Assembly: GCA_011389735.1 (NCBI GenBank)
Contig: JAABTS010000028.1
Coordinates: 1 to 45,425 of the forward strand
Source: Desulfobacteraceae bacterium
GTDB lineage: Bacteria > Desulfobacterota > Desulfobacteria > Desulfobacterales > JAABTS01
Direction of reading: 5' to 3'
Length of the DNA stretch: 45,425 nucleotides
Part shown: piece by piece, positions 17,716 to 25,944 of the stretch
How the letters are laid out: every line of letters begins with the position of its first letter
Numbering within the stretch: the first letter of the stretch is position 1
The notes under the pieces: model-generated
The model's input: the letters and a program-made list of their open reading frames with translations, nothing else
Database searches by the model: none
Told to the model about the DNA's origin: nothing
Made by a program: the position numbers and the translations under genes

Positions 17716-17759
17716 GGAGAAAAGATCGTTAAATAGATCTTTTCTCCTGTTTTTATTTT
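17716..17759 (+). terminator. Strong rho-independent terminator
   Basis: GGAGAAAAGATC (17716-17727), an 8-base loop and GATCTTTTCTCC (17736-17747) form a perfect 12-bp stem, followed by TGTTTTTATTTT. It ends the fdhAB transcript, directly before the next gene. Confidence 0.85.
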
Positions 17760-17769
17760 CATTCAATTC

Positions 17770-19077
17770 ATGGATTCAATGGAACGATTTGCCATTATCT
17801 CTATTTGCTTCTTGATGTTTGCAGTTTCAACATGCAAGCCGCCCGATGACACATCTCAGTCCGAAACCGTATCTCCGGGGGTTTTTCAAGATAAGATCGT
17901 TTTGGGATCTTCCATGGCTCTAAGCGGCCACGCCGGATATTTAGGGACCCAGACCCATCGAGGGGCCATGGCATACATAAATCACATCAATGAGCAAGGG
18001 GGCGTATGGGGCCGAAAGATAGAAATCAAAGCTTACGACGACGCGTATGATCCGCCTCAATGTCTTGTAAACACGCAAAAGCTGCTCATTGAAGACAATG
18101 TCTTCGCTTTATTCAATTATGTCGGAACGCCTACGACTCTTAAAACGATTCCGTTGATTACGGAGGCCAAAATTCCTCTGGTCGGCATGTTCACTGGCGC
18201 TAACGCGCTCAGAACGCCGTTCAATCGCTATCTCATCAATGTGCGGGCCTCCTATTACCAGGAAACCAACGCCGCGGTTCGGCATCTTGTCAAAGATCTC
18301 GGTTTGACCAAAATAGCGGTCTTTTATCAATATGACGCCTATGGTTTTGACGGGCTTACGGGAACGGAGCTGGCGTTGAAGCAATTCGGCATGGAGCCTG
18401 TTTCCAGAAGTTTTTATATCCGGGGGACAATGGATATTGAAGAGGGTTTGGCCAAGATCATCAAATCCGGTGCTGAGGCTGTGGTGATGATCGGCGCCTA
18501 CGGGCCTTGCACGAAATTTATCAAGCTTTCTGAAGAAAAGGGCTTTAAGCCGGTTTTCTATAATGTTTCGTTTGTCGGAGCCAATGAACTGGCCAGGAGA
18601 ATCGGTAAAGAATCAGGAAGCCCTGTTATTCTGTCTCAAGTGGTGCCTCCGCCCGAAGGCCCCGGTTCGGCGAAGCTCCTTGGCAACGCTATAGAATATG
18701 TGCATCTGCTTCGTAAAAGTTATCCCGAGGACGAACCGAATTTTGTCGGGCTTGAAGGTTATATTAACGCCAGAGTGTTGGTCGAAGGGCTTTTGCGTAC
18801 TCGGGCGGAAGTAACTCGTGAAGCATTTATAAACGCTATAGAATCGATCCATGATATGGTTTTAGGGCCCAAAACCACTATTTCATTCAGCCCGAACGAT
18901 CATCAGGGAATGGAGAGCGTCTTTTTTACGCGATTAATCGAAGGCAGGTTTGTTCTGTTCGAAGACTGGCGGGCGCTTAAAAATGAAATTGAGCTTATTG
19001 AAACGGATAATCCAAATCCTTTGGGGCCGAAAAGTGATTCAATGAATCATGAAATCATTAAAAGACGTCAACCTTAA
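17770..19077 (+). CDS. Periplasmic substrate-binding protein (branched-chain amino acid/Leu-Ile-Val type, Peripla_BP_6)
   Basis: About 435 residues. The N terminus is a short hydrophobic signal ending in VSTC, an imperfect lipobox, so it may be a lipoprotein; the in-frame ATG at 17779 is an equally good start and neither has a clear ribosome site. Family blocks: DKIVLGSSMALSGHAGYLG, GAMAYINHINEQGGVWGRKI, DDAYDPPQCL, FALFNYVGTPTTLKTIPL, KIAVFYQYDAYGFDGLTG. No permease or ATPase gene is nearby. The end overlaps the histidine kinase start by 29 bases, so it probably works as a ligand sensor for that kinase rather than in transport (inference). The ligand is unknown. Confidence 0.88.
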   Translation: MDSMERFAIISICFLMFAVSTCKPPDDTSQSETVSPGVFQDKIVLGSSMALSGHAGYLGTQTHRGAMAYINHINEQGGVWGRKIEIKAYDDAYDPPQCLVNTQKLLIEDNVFALFNYVGTPTTLKTIPLITEAKIPLVGMFTGANALRTPFNRYLINVRASYYQETNAAVRHLVKDLGLTKIAVFYQYDAYGFDGLTGTELALKQFGMEPVSRSFYIRGTMDIEEGLAKIIKSGAEAVVMIGAYGPCTKFIKLSEEKGFKPVFYNVSFVGANELARRIGKESGSPVILSQVVPPPEGPGSAKLLGNAIEYVHLLRKSYPEDEPNFVGLEGYINARVLVEGLLRTRAEVTREAFINAIESIHDMVLGPKTTISFSPNDHQGMESVFFTRLIEGRFVLFEDWRALKNEIELIETDNPNPLGPKSDSMNHEIIKRRQP

Positions 19078-21034
19078 AAACAAAATATTTTTTTCAACTC
19101 TGTTCGTAATCATGATGATCAGCGCCGTGATCGCTCTTTTATCCCGATGGATACTTGTGTCGTCGCTTACATCGGAACTCGAACTTAGAGGCATTGCTAT
19201 CGCCCATTCCATAGCGGAACGAGGAACCGGATATATTCTCGAAAAAAACCAGCCAATGTTGTTGACTCTTATTTTCGACGAAGCGCGGCTTAGAGAAAGG
19301 CACCATCTGATCGCCTATATCTTTATCTCCGATGAAAAAAACCGTGTCATTTGCCACACATTCACCAAACCCTTTCCGCCGATGCTTCAAAATATCAATC
19401 AAATAACAACCGAAGAAATCAAAAGCGTCAAACTCGTTCATTTGGAAAACCAGTCCGCCTATGATATCGCCGTTCCCATGAAGGAGGGGCTCTATCAAAT
19501 CGGCACGGTGCATGTGGGACTAAGCAAAGAACACATCGACAATCTGGTCGCGAAATTGCGGTTCACTTTTCTTGGATTCATATCTCTGGTGATCATCATC
19601 ATTTTTATCATCAGCCACTGGCTTGCCAGATACATCACCATGCCCATAGACAAGTTGACGAAAATGTCCGATGAATTGAGTCGAGGCAATTTTGATGTCG
19701 TACTTGATCCCTGGGGCCAGGAAATGGAATGGAATGTTACGGAATGTCCGTCATATGAGGATTCCGAGTTAAGCTGCTGGACGCCGGCGGACACGGCGGA
19801 TGAAATTCCCGACCCCGGAATCGCCGGAAAATCCTGCCGAACATGTGCATATTTCAAGCATTCTCGAGGGGATGAAGTGATTCAGCTAGCGGATTCCTTT
19901 AAAAATATGGTTTACAGCATCAAATTTTACAGGCGCAAGTTAAGAGAATCTGAAGAGAAATACCGGTCTTTGTTTTACAGCGGACCCGATCCGATTCTGG
20001 TCGTTTCAACGAACACCCTTCAAATCATTGACGCCAACCCCAGAGCCCTGGAGGTGTATGAATACTCCAAGGAGGAAATGAAAGGGATGTCGTTTCTGGA
20101 ACTTTCCGAGGAACACGACGGAGAAAACACCGCGATATTCAATGATATCGAAAAAATGTCCGACGGTGTTTACTTTCCTAAGATGATCCATTATAAAAAG
20201 GGAAGAGAGCCGTTTTTCGTAAGTGTTCATGCGTGTCCGATTTCGTATCTGGACGCGCCGGCCATAATTATTTCAACTACGGATATAACGATAATGATTG
20301 AAAAGGACGCTCAGCTCATTCAGGCCAGCAAAATGAAAACGCTCGGTGAAATGTCCGCAGGGATCGCTCATGAATTGAATCAGCCGTTGAACGCGATTAA
20401 AATGGGAAGCGACTATTTAAGCATGGCCGTTGAAAAGGATCTGTCGATCAAGGATGACGAACTCAAAATGGTCTGCGATGAAATCAGTTCACAGATCGAT
20501 CGCGCGTCGGAAATCATTAATACGCTTAGAGCGTTCGGAAGGAAGGCCGACCCCATTATGGAAAAAACGGACATAAACAAATCCGTGGCCGGCGTTATAA
20601 CCATATTAGGGAGACAATTTGAGCTTCAACAGATTAAATTCGAGTGCGATCTTGCCGGCGAATTGCCTTCGATTATGGCTCAGGAAAACAGACTCCAGCA
20701 GGTCTTCTTCAATCTCGCGTCCAACGCCCGGGACGCCATCAATGAAAAGGCGAAACAATATCCGAACGATGTAAACAGAACTATCTTTTTTCGAACCTTT
20801 TATATGAACGAAAAGGTGTACGCCGAAGTAACGGATAAAGGAATGGGAATACCGGATTCGGTTCGAAATAAAATTTTCGAACCGTTTTTCACCACCAAAA
20901 ATACGAGCCGGGATATGGGGCTCGGACTGGCCATAACCAACAGTATTGTGAAAGATTTTAACGGAGATATTGCTATTGAAAGCACATCCGGCGTAGGCAC
21001 GACTTTTATAATGAGTTTTCCGGCCGTGGCTTGA
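19049..21034 (+). CDS. Sensor histidine kinase (TM-sensor-TM-HAMP-Cys cluster-PAS-HisKA-HATPase)
   Basis: 661 residues. Membrane segments at about 10-32 and 170-195 bound an extracytoplasmic sensor. A HAMP domain follows, then a Cys-containing insert (ECPSYEDSELSCW ... KSCRTCAYFK) that resembles the two-CW type linker of deltaproteobacterial sensors. The PAS domain begins around EEKYRSLFYSGPDPI. The phospho-acceptor is His441 in GIAHELNQPLNAIK, and the ATPase motifs are NARDAI, TDKGMGIPD and GLGLAITNSIV. The HELNQPL sequence is typical of NtrB/DctB-like kinases. Upstream overlap with the binding protein and a response regulator 27 bases downstream suggest a complete ligand-to-response module. 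Confidence 0.92.
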   Translation: MKSLKDVNLKNKIFFSTLFVIMMISAVIALLSRWILVSSLTSELELRGIAIAHSIAERGTGYILEKNQPMLLTLIFDEARLRERHHLIAYIFISDEKNRVICHTFTKPFPPMLQNINQITTEEIKSVKLVHLENQSAYDIAVPMKEGLYQIGTVHVGLSKEHIDNLVAKLRFTFLGFISLVIIIIFIISHWLARYITMPIDKLTKMSDELSRGNFDVVLDPWGQEMEWNVTECPSYEDSELSCWTPADTADEIPDPGIAGKSCRTCAYFKHSRGDEVIQLADSFKNMVYSIKFYRRKLRESEEKYRSLFYSGPDPILVVSTNTLQIIDANPRALEVYEYSKEEMKGMSFLELSEEHDGENTAIFNDIEKMSDGVYFPKMIHYKKGREPFFVSVHACPISYLDAPAIIISTTDITIMIEKDAQLIQASKMKTLGEMSAGIAHELNQPLNAIKMGSDYLSMAVEKDLSIKDDELKMVCDEISSQIDRASEIINTLRAFGRKADPIMEKTDINKSVAGVITILGRQFELQQIKFECDLAGELPSIMAQENRLQQVFFNLASNARDAINEKAKQYPNDVNRTIFFRTFYMNEKVYAEVTDKGMGIPDSVRNKIFEPFFTTKNTSRDMGLGLAITNSIVKDFNGDIAIESTSGVGTTFIMSFPAVA

Positions 21035-21061
21035 TGGGTTTAGTCAATGATGGACAAATAG

Positions 21062-21772
21062 ATGAAAAAAATTCTTGTTATCGACGATGAACAGCCGACC
21101 TTGAAAATGTTCCGCCTTTTTCTATCGGCTTATGGATATGATGTTTTAACCGCGGAGAGCGGTGAAAGCGGTATGGCGTGTTTTGACAAAGAAACGCCCG
21201 ACGTGGTTCTGACCGACGTCAAAATGCCCGGTATGGACGGTATAGAAGTATTAAAACGAATCAAAGAAAGGTCTCCTCAGACCGAAGTGATCGTCATTAC
21301 AGGACACGGTGATATGGATCTTGCGATTCAGGCGCTTAACATGGACGCCACGGATTTTATCAATAAGCCCGTGAATCGGGACGCCCTGGAGCAGGCTCTG
21401 AAAAAAGCCCAAGACAGAATCGCCCGTATCGGGAAGCAGAGCAACGACGTTGAAACGGAAATAACCGAGAATGCGGTGATTTTCAAAATTCAAGGGAATA
21501 TCGGCGCGGACGCTGAGGCCCGATTGAATAGCGCCTTCAAGGGCGTTCAAGATCTCGATCCGTCAAAAATCGTCCTTACATTCGATCCCAACTCATCGAT
21601 TAACGGGGCCGGAATAGCCGTGTTAACGCAACTGCTGCTGGAAATAAAAAAACAAGACGTTCAGGTCGATCTCGCCGGGCTGCCTGAAAACTTTAAAAAA
21701 ATATTTGATCTCGTCGGAATTTCCAAATTGGCGGCCGTTCGAAATTCACTGGAAGACGCTCTTGCCTCGTAA
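21062..21772 (+). CDS. Response regulator with receiver and STAS-like domains
   Basis: 236 residues: an N-terminal receiver (phospho-acceptor Asp52 in VLTDVKMPG, plus conserved IDDE, TGHG and INKPVN), then a linker and a C-terminal STAS-like domain (from about residue 135). The position that holds the phosphorylated Ser in anti-sigma antagonists (DSSG) reads NGAG here, so the STAS part is probably not switched by phosphorylation itself. No DNA-binding or enzyme output is present; a protein-protein output is inferred. It is co-directional with, and 27 bases after, the histidine kinase. Confidence 0.88.
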   Translation: MKKILVIDDEQPTLKMFRLFLSAYGYDVLTAESGESGMACFDKETPDVVLTDVKMPGMDGIEVLKRIKERSPQTEVIVITGHGDMDLAIQALNMDATDFINKPVNRDALEQALKKAQDRIARIGKQSNDVETEITENAVIFKIQGNIGADAEARLNSAFKGVQDLDPSKIVLTFDPNSSINGAGIAVLTQLLLEIKKQDVQVDLAGLPENFKKIFDLVGISKLAAVRNSLEDALAS

Positions 21773-21854
21773 TTCTTGAGCGGTTTTTATTGCGTGCGCT
21801 TATATAGTCTTCCGGAAATCAGGGCCTGGTTCTAATTTCGGCCATTTTAATAAA

Positions 21855-21915
21855 ACCACGAAACAAACGAAACACACCAAATAAAATCATTAATATTTTC
21901 GTGTATTTTCGTGGT
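21855..21915. repeat. Imperfect inverted repeat (ACCACGAAA...TTTCGTGGT)
   Basis: ACCACGAAACAAACGAAACAC at 21855 pairs with TTTTCGTGTATTTTCGTGGT ending at 21915. It is AT-rich and has no T-run after it, so it is more like dispersed repeat DNA than a terminator. The rest of the gene-free stretch 21773-22058 holds a fragment and a copy of the 100-bp family. Confidence 0.6.
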
Positions 21916-21950
21916 AGTATCCAAAAACATAATTGGCCGGTTTTCGAACC

Positions 21951-22038
21951 ACCCCGGAAATCAAATGTCAGTGTGTTGTCGGCCCGGGATATAGGAATAT
22001 TAAGATTCCGGGCTGGCGGCCGATATTTTGCGAATCGA
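21951..22038 (+). repeat. ~100-bp palindromic repeat, copy 6 (diverged)
   Basis: CCCGGAAATCAAATGTCAGTG, then GTTGTCGGCCCGGGATATAGG and ATTCCGGGCTGGCGGCCG. The right outer arm is degraded. A separate left-arm fragment (GTCTTCCGGAAATCAGGGCC) lies at 21809-21830. Confidence 0.6.
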
Positions 22039-22058
22039 TAAAAAAAGGATGGTAAAAA

Positions 22059-22634
22059 ATGACAGGCGTAAACAAATCAGCCAGAATCAATCATTATATC
22101 GGATGGTTCCTTGTGGTCGTGCTTGCTGTTGCGACTCCCGGATACTGTAACGGCATACCCAAAGCCGGATCGGTTTTCCCGGCGATTACATTGACGGCTC
22201 CGGCTCTCGATTCCGATATTGAATATTTGTCGTTACAAGGAAAATCCGAATTTTCCCTCTCGGATATCCCCGCGGACTATCTGGTGGTCGAAATCATCGG
22301 GGTGTATTGCGCGGTGTGTTTTAAACAAGCGCCGTTATTCAACAAACTTTTTACCCGGTTGAACCGGATGGAAAGCGCCGGGAACGTGAGAATGATAGCT
22401 ATTGCAGCAGGAGCTTCCACGGCGGAAACACAGATGCTGCGAAAAAACGGAAACTATAAATTTCCCGTCCTCACCGATCCCGATTATACGGTTCATAAAA
22501 GAATCGGAGAACCCAGAACGCCCTATACGCTTGTCATGGATAAAAACAGGAACGTGCTTTCCGCCCACCTGGGATTGGTCAAGGATGTCGATTCTTTTTT
22601 CGAAAAGCTAACCCGATTACCTGATTTAGATTGA
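22059..22634 (+). CDS. Secreted thioredoxin-like/redoxin protein (TlpA-like)
   Basis: 191 residues with an N-terminal signal peptide or anchor (WFLVVVLAVATPGYCNG). The redoxin fold carries a CxxC-type site, Cys84-Ala-Val-Cys87 in GVYCAVCFKQAP, and a cis-Pro region at EPRTPYTLVMD. It probably reduces or senses disulfides in the periplasm. It heads a cluster with a GAF/rhodanese-like membrane protein (4-base-scale overlap), a MauE/DoxX-like protein and a lipoprotein, all co-directional. CAVC is an unusual inner dipeptide, so the redox potential cannot be guessed. The start is preceded by AAAAAAGGATGG. Confidence 0.85.
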   Translation: MTGVNKSARINHYIGWFLVVVLAVATPGYCNGIPKAGSVFPAITLTAPALDSDIEYLSLQGKSEFSLSDIPADYLVVEIIGVYCAVCFKQAPLFNKLFTRLNRMESAGNVRMIAIAAGASTAETQMLRKNGNYKFPVLTDPDYTVHKRIGEPRTPYTLVMDKNRNVLSAHLGLVKDVDSFFEKLTRLPDLD

Positions 22635-22636
22635 GG

Positions 22637-23809
22637 ATGAAGGAACAGCCGGAACAATTACAACGGATTCTCGAAGAAGCTGAAAGAAACCGGGGACGGC
22701 TCGATAAAAAAAATTTCCACATGACGTCCCTGCTCGAAACTTCCCGCGAGCTTTCAGGCGTCAACGATTTGGATAAACTGATCCATACGTTCCTGCTGTC
22801 GATCATGGGGACTTGCAGCATGGGAAGCGGGTTTATTCTTTTTTGCGACCGGGAGTCAAAAGCGTATCACGCCGTTTACCGCGGAGTGGCCGATGAAAAG
22901 CATTTTTCATGGGAAACGGCGGACAAACTGGTGTTCGACTGTTTCAATGTTTCAAAAGAACGCCGTATCACGCCGTTCACGGTTTCGACCATTGTGAACA
23001 TGAAGCCGTTTTCAGCCATTGACTTTCCTTTTGTTCCGGTAACCGCTCTGTTTTATGTGATCGAAAGCCAGGCGCTTGGGGTCATAGCTCTTGGAAATCC
23101 GCTTATGGAAAACTTGTTCACCGAAGATGAAGCCGCATTGCTGGCGACATTGACCGCCGGCTTTATCATTCATATACGGAATGCACGGGCGGTTTCAACA
23201 ATTGAGCGGTTAAACGAAAATTTGGAAATCAGAAACCGGGAGCTTGAACAAACCATTCGGGAGTTGACCGAGGCCCGAAAAACCATTTCGGCGCTTGAAA
23301 AGTTCGGCGAAACCATCCGAAATATCATCCGGCAAAAATCGGAACGATTGAGTCGAGCATCCAGGTACGACTTCATTCTTATCCTGCTTTTTTCATTGAC
23401 GATCGGAATTTTATACAACATGAACAGCCCGAACGGCGTCACCCTGGTTCCGCCGTATGTGATCCGGACCGATGCAAAAATGATATCCGTGGCCGAAGCC
23501 GTTTCCCCGGAATATGGTGAAAGATCGGTTATCGTGGACGCCAGACCGGCTGAATTTTATCGGGAAGAGCATATTAAAAGCGCCGTGAATATGCCCCCGG
23601 CCATCTTTGATTTCATCTATCTGATGAAATTTTCCAATCTTCCGGTAGATACGCCGATTATTATTTACGGGAGGAACATCAGCAAGCATTATGATGAAGA
23701 AGTCGCCTATAAATTTCAAATGCGGGCCCATAAAACCGTCCGAATTCTTGACGGCGGCGTAAGCGCCTGGAAAAAGAGCGGATATGAGGTCGAGAGTGAC
23801 GATTCTTGA
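22637..23809 (+). CDS. GAF domain - membrane anchor - rhodanese-like protein lacking the catalytic Cys
   Basis: About 390 residues from the ATG at 22637 (a TTG two codons earlier overlaps the previous stop). Order: coiled start, GAF-like domain (about 40-180), coiled coil (about 185-230), one membrane segment (YDFILILLFSLTIGILY) and a C-terminal rhodanese domain (VIVDARPAEFYREEHIKSAVNMP ... ILDGGVSAWKKSGYEV). In active rhodaneses the loop after the IIIY strand starts with Cys; here it reads YGRNISK, so sulfurtransfer is unlikely. The GAF domain would be cytoplasmic and the rhodanese-like domain periplasmic. It overlaps the next gene by 26 bases. Confidence 0.85.
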   Translation: MKEQPEQLQRILEEAERNRGRLDKKNFHMTSLLETSRELSGVNDLDKLIHTFLLSIMGTCSMGSGFILFCDRESKAYHAVYRGVADEKHFSWETADKLVFDCFNVSKERRITPFTVSTIVNMKPFSAIDFPFVPVTALFYVIESQALGVIALGNPLMENLFTEDEAALLATLTAGFIIHIRNARAVSTIERLNENLEIRNRELEQTIRELTEARKTISALEKFGETIRNIIRQKSERLSRASRYDFILILLFSLTIGILYNMNSPNGVTLVPPYVIRTDAKMISVAEAVSPEYGERSVIVDARPAEFYREEHIKSAVNMPPAIFDFIYLMKFSNLPVDTPIIIYGRNISKHYDEEVAYKFQMRAHKTVRILDGGVSAWKKSGYEVESDDS

Positions 23810-24275
23810 TACAGCCTGGCGAATCGTAACCCACAGGTATGTCGCCTTGATTTTCAGATTGTATATAGGCGGCCTGTTTATATACGCCGCCATGTATAAG
23901 ATCAATTACGCCGGCGAATTCGCGGAAACCATCGCCGGTTACCGGATTCTTCCGTATTGGGCCATCAATATGACGGCGATTGTAATGCCCTGGCTGGAAT
24001 TGATTTGCGGAATTCTGTTGATTATCGGAGTTCGACCCAACGCCGCCGTAGTGTTTATTATCGGCATGCTGTTTCTTTTTTCAACCGCCATTTTCGTCAA
24101 TCTGATTCGGGGGACTAATATCGGATGCGGTTGTTTTCAAGGGCCGGGTTCCGAGATGGACTGGGCCACACTGGGGCGGGATCTGGTCTGGACGGCGATG
24201 GCGATTCATGTATACCTGTATGATTCCGCATTCCACCTGGAACAAAAATTCATGATGCGGGTAAAGGATTTATAG
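23784..24275 (+). CDS. MauE/DoxX-family membrane protein
   Basis: 163 residues with about four membrane helices and the family pattern FRLYIGGLFIYAAMYKI near the start, then PYWAINMTAIVMPWLELICGILLI and GTNIGCGCFQGPG. The Cys pair in GCGCF is a conserved feature of MauE-like members that act with disulfide or thiol partners. It overlaps the rhodanese-like gene by 26 bases; a GTG at about 23795 could be an alternative start. With the thioredoxin-like protein upstream it suggests a membrane thiol-redox unit (inference). Confidence 0.85.
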   Translation: MRSRVTILDTAWRIVTHRYVALIFRLYIGGLFIYAAMYKINYAGEFAETIAGYRILPYWAINMTAIVMPWLELICGILLIIGVRPNAAVVFIIGMLFLFSTAIFVNLIRGTNIGCGCFQGPGSEMDWATLGRDLVWTAMAIHVYLYDSAFHLEQKFMMRVKDL

Positions 24276-24279
24276 ACCA

Positions 24280-24606
24280 TTGAAAGCAATCCCAATCCGA
24301 TTTATAATCCTTCTTTCCGGAATAATTGTGATGACGGCGGGGTGTAGCGACGGCGACCGTCTGGTCGGCGATTACACAGCCTTCCATCCGGGAAAAGACG
24401 AGGTTGAAGTTTATCTCTCCCTTAAAGCCGACGGCCGGGGAAGCTGGGTATTTGAAGGGGAGGAGGCCCTGTTCAATTGGGAGGTTAAAAACGATGAAAT
24501 CTGGTTGCATACGCCCTCCGGAGGACTCATCGTCGGCGACATAAACAGTAACGCGCTCCATATCGTCCTTCCCGGCGTCGGCGGATTTACATTCACAAAA
24601 CAATAA
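24280..24606 (+). CDS. Small putative lipoprotein
   Basis: 108 residues from a TTG start four bases after the MauE-like stop. The signal is RFIILLSGIIVMTAGC with a good lipobox (TAGC), so the mature protein would start at that Cys and be about 85 residues long. The rest is beta-rich and polar (GDYTAFHPGKDEVEVYLSLK, WLHTPSGG). I do not recognise the family; its short beta-meander resembles small lipid-anchored barrels. It is the last gene of the thiol-redox-like cluster. Confidence 0.7.
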   Translation: MKAIPIRFIILLSGIIVMTAGCSDGDRLVGDYTAFHPGKDEVEVYLSLKADGRGSWVFEGEEALFNWEVKNDEIWLHTPSGGLIVGDINSNALHIVLPGVGGFTFTKQ

Positions 24607-24757
24607 TTCATATGGTTGTTCAGGAGATCCTGATCGACATCGGATCCGCTTTTCCGATACGTTTCGATATTTATTTAACCTTCTGTTATCACAATATATG
24701 TTTTCATTTTTAGGCGTCGGCGCAAATCCCTCTGCATGTTTAATATCGTCTTTTTTC

Positions 24758-24786
24758 TTGACTAAAATTTGATTTTTTTTTAAAAT
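24758..24786 (+). promoter_or_regulatory. Candidate sigma-70 promoter
   Basis: TTGACT (24758-24763), a 17-bp AT-rich spacer and TAAAAT (24781-24786). It is well placed 93 bases upstream of the zinc-ribbon/HAMP gene. The gene-free stretch 24607-24878 shows nothing else. Confidence 0.5.
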
Positions 24787-24878
24787 TCATGTATTTAAAG
24801 TGTTATCAGGTTTAAAGGAAAACCCCTTTTAATTCCTGTTCCAAAGGATCTTGCTTTTATAATTAAGGAGTTACGACT

Positions 24879-25928
24879 ATGATGGAGGTTACTTGCGACA
24901 AATGCGGAAAGATATATAGAATCGACGAAAACAAGCTGAAGAAGAAAATTTCCAAACTGGGATGTAAAACATGCGGCCATGTGATCATGGTCGAAAAATC
25001 CGTCGATTCGGAGGCCCGCGGGGAGGAGGAATCCTATTCGGAACAAACGATCGCTTTGAGCCCCGGGGCGGATGAAGCCACGCCTTCCCATCAGGAATCT
25101 TCTTTGGATTCATCTTCCCGGCGCTCTCCTTTCAGCGAAAGCGCGGGATCGTCGTCAACTTCGGGCCAGGCGCCTGCGCCGCTGGCCGGCCACCCTCCGC
25201 AAAAAGGGACGCTGGCCTCCAAAAAAATATTCTGGATGAACCGTATTCAGGTACGGATGAGCGCAATTTTGATTTTCCTGACCACGGTTATTCTGCTCGT
25301 TTATGCGCTGTTCAACTACCAGATGGAAAAAAGCGCTATGAATGAGGAAATCAGCTTATTTGCCGAAATCACCACGACCAGACTGTCGAATCATCTGGTT
25401 GAGCCGTTTTGGGCGCTGGATGACGATTTGCTCAAGGACAGCATTAATTCCGAAATGATGGACAAACAAATCTACGCCATTTTGATCCGGGATAGAAACG
25501 GCAAGACCATTTATATGGGCCGGAAACGGGGTAAAAACTGGAACATTATCGAAACGACCGATGAAATCAACGACAGCAGTCTGACGATGAGGCGCATGAA
25601 CATTGTGAAAGGCGACGATAAAATCGGAGCGGTCGAAGTATACCTGACGCCGGAATTTATGGAAGAGGAACTCAAACGTTCCACGATTTATATGATCATT
25701 GCGGTGATCATTCTGGATATCATCCTGTTCATATCGATTTATTCAATTTTGAAACGGATGATCATCCGTCCGATCATGCAACTGACGGACGCGGCCGAAC
25801 AGATGAGTATGGGAGATTTGAACGTGCAATTCAATATCAGAACCAAAAACGAAATCGGTTTGTTGATCAAGGCGCTCGAACGAATGCAAACCAGCCTCCG
25901 ATTTGCAATGGAACGTTTGGGGTCATAA
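24879..25928 (+). CDS. Zinc-ribbon (MJ0042-type) - membrane sensor - HAMP protein without output domain
   Basis: 349 residues. The N terminus is a cytoplasmic zinc ribbon (VTCDKCGKIYRIDENKL ... GCKTCGHVIMV), followed by a Ser/Pro-rich linker, membrane segment 1 (about 125-145), an extracytoplasmic double-sensor-like domain, membrane segment 2 (about 265-288) and a HAMP domain (LKRMIIRPIMQLTDAAEQMSMGDLNVQF). The protein stops just after HAMP, so it has no kinase, cyclase or methyl-accepting output. The start has AAGGAG 10 bases upstream. A periplasmic solute-binding protein is 16 bases downstream and a large hybrid kinase converges on the pair, so it may relay a signal by protein contact (inference). 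Confidence 0.85.
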   Translation: MMEVTCDKCGKIYRIDENKLKKKISKLGCKTCGHVIMVEKSVDSEARGEEESYSEQTIALSPGADEATPSHQESSLDSSSRRSPFSESAGSSSTSGQAPAPLAGHPPQKGTLASKKIFWMNRIQVRMSAILIFLTTVILLVYALFNYQMEKSAMNEEISLFAEITTTRLSNHLVEPFWALDDDLLKDSINSEMMDKQIYAILIRDRNGKTIYMGRKRGKNWNIIETTDEINDSSLTMRRMNIVKGDDKIGAVEVYLTPEFMEEELKRSTIYMIIAVIILDIILFISIYSILKRMIIRPIMQLTDAAEQMSMGDLNVQFNIRTKNEIGLLIKALERMQTSLRFAMERLGS

Positions 25929-25944
25929 AAATTAAGGAGACCGT

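Noticed and set aside
17770-19077. Complete ABC importer
   Set aside because: No permease or ATPase gene is adjacent on either side; only the binding protein is present.
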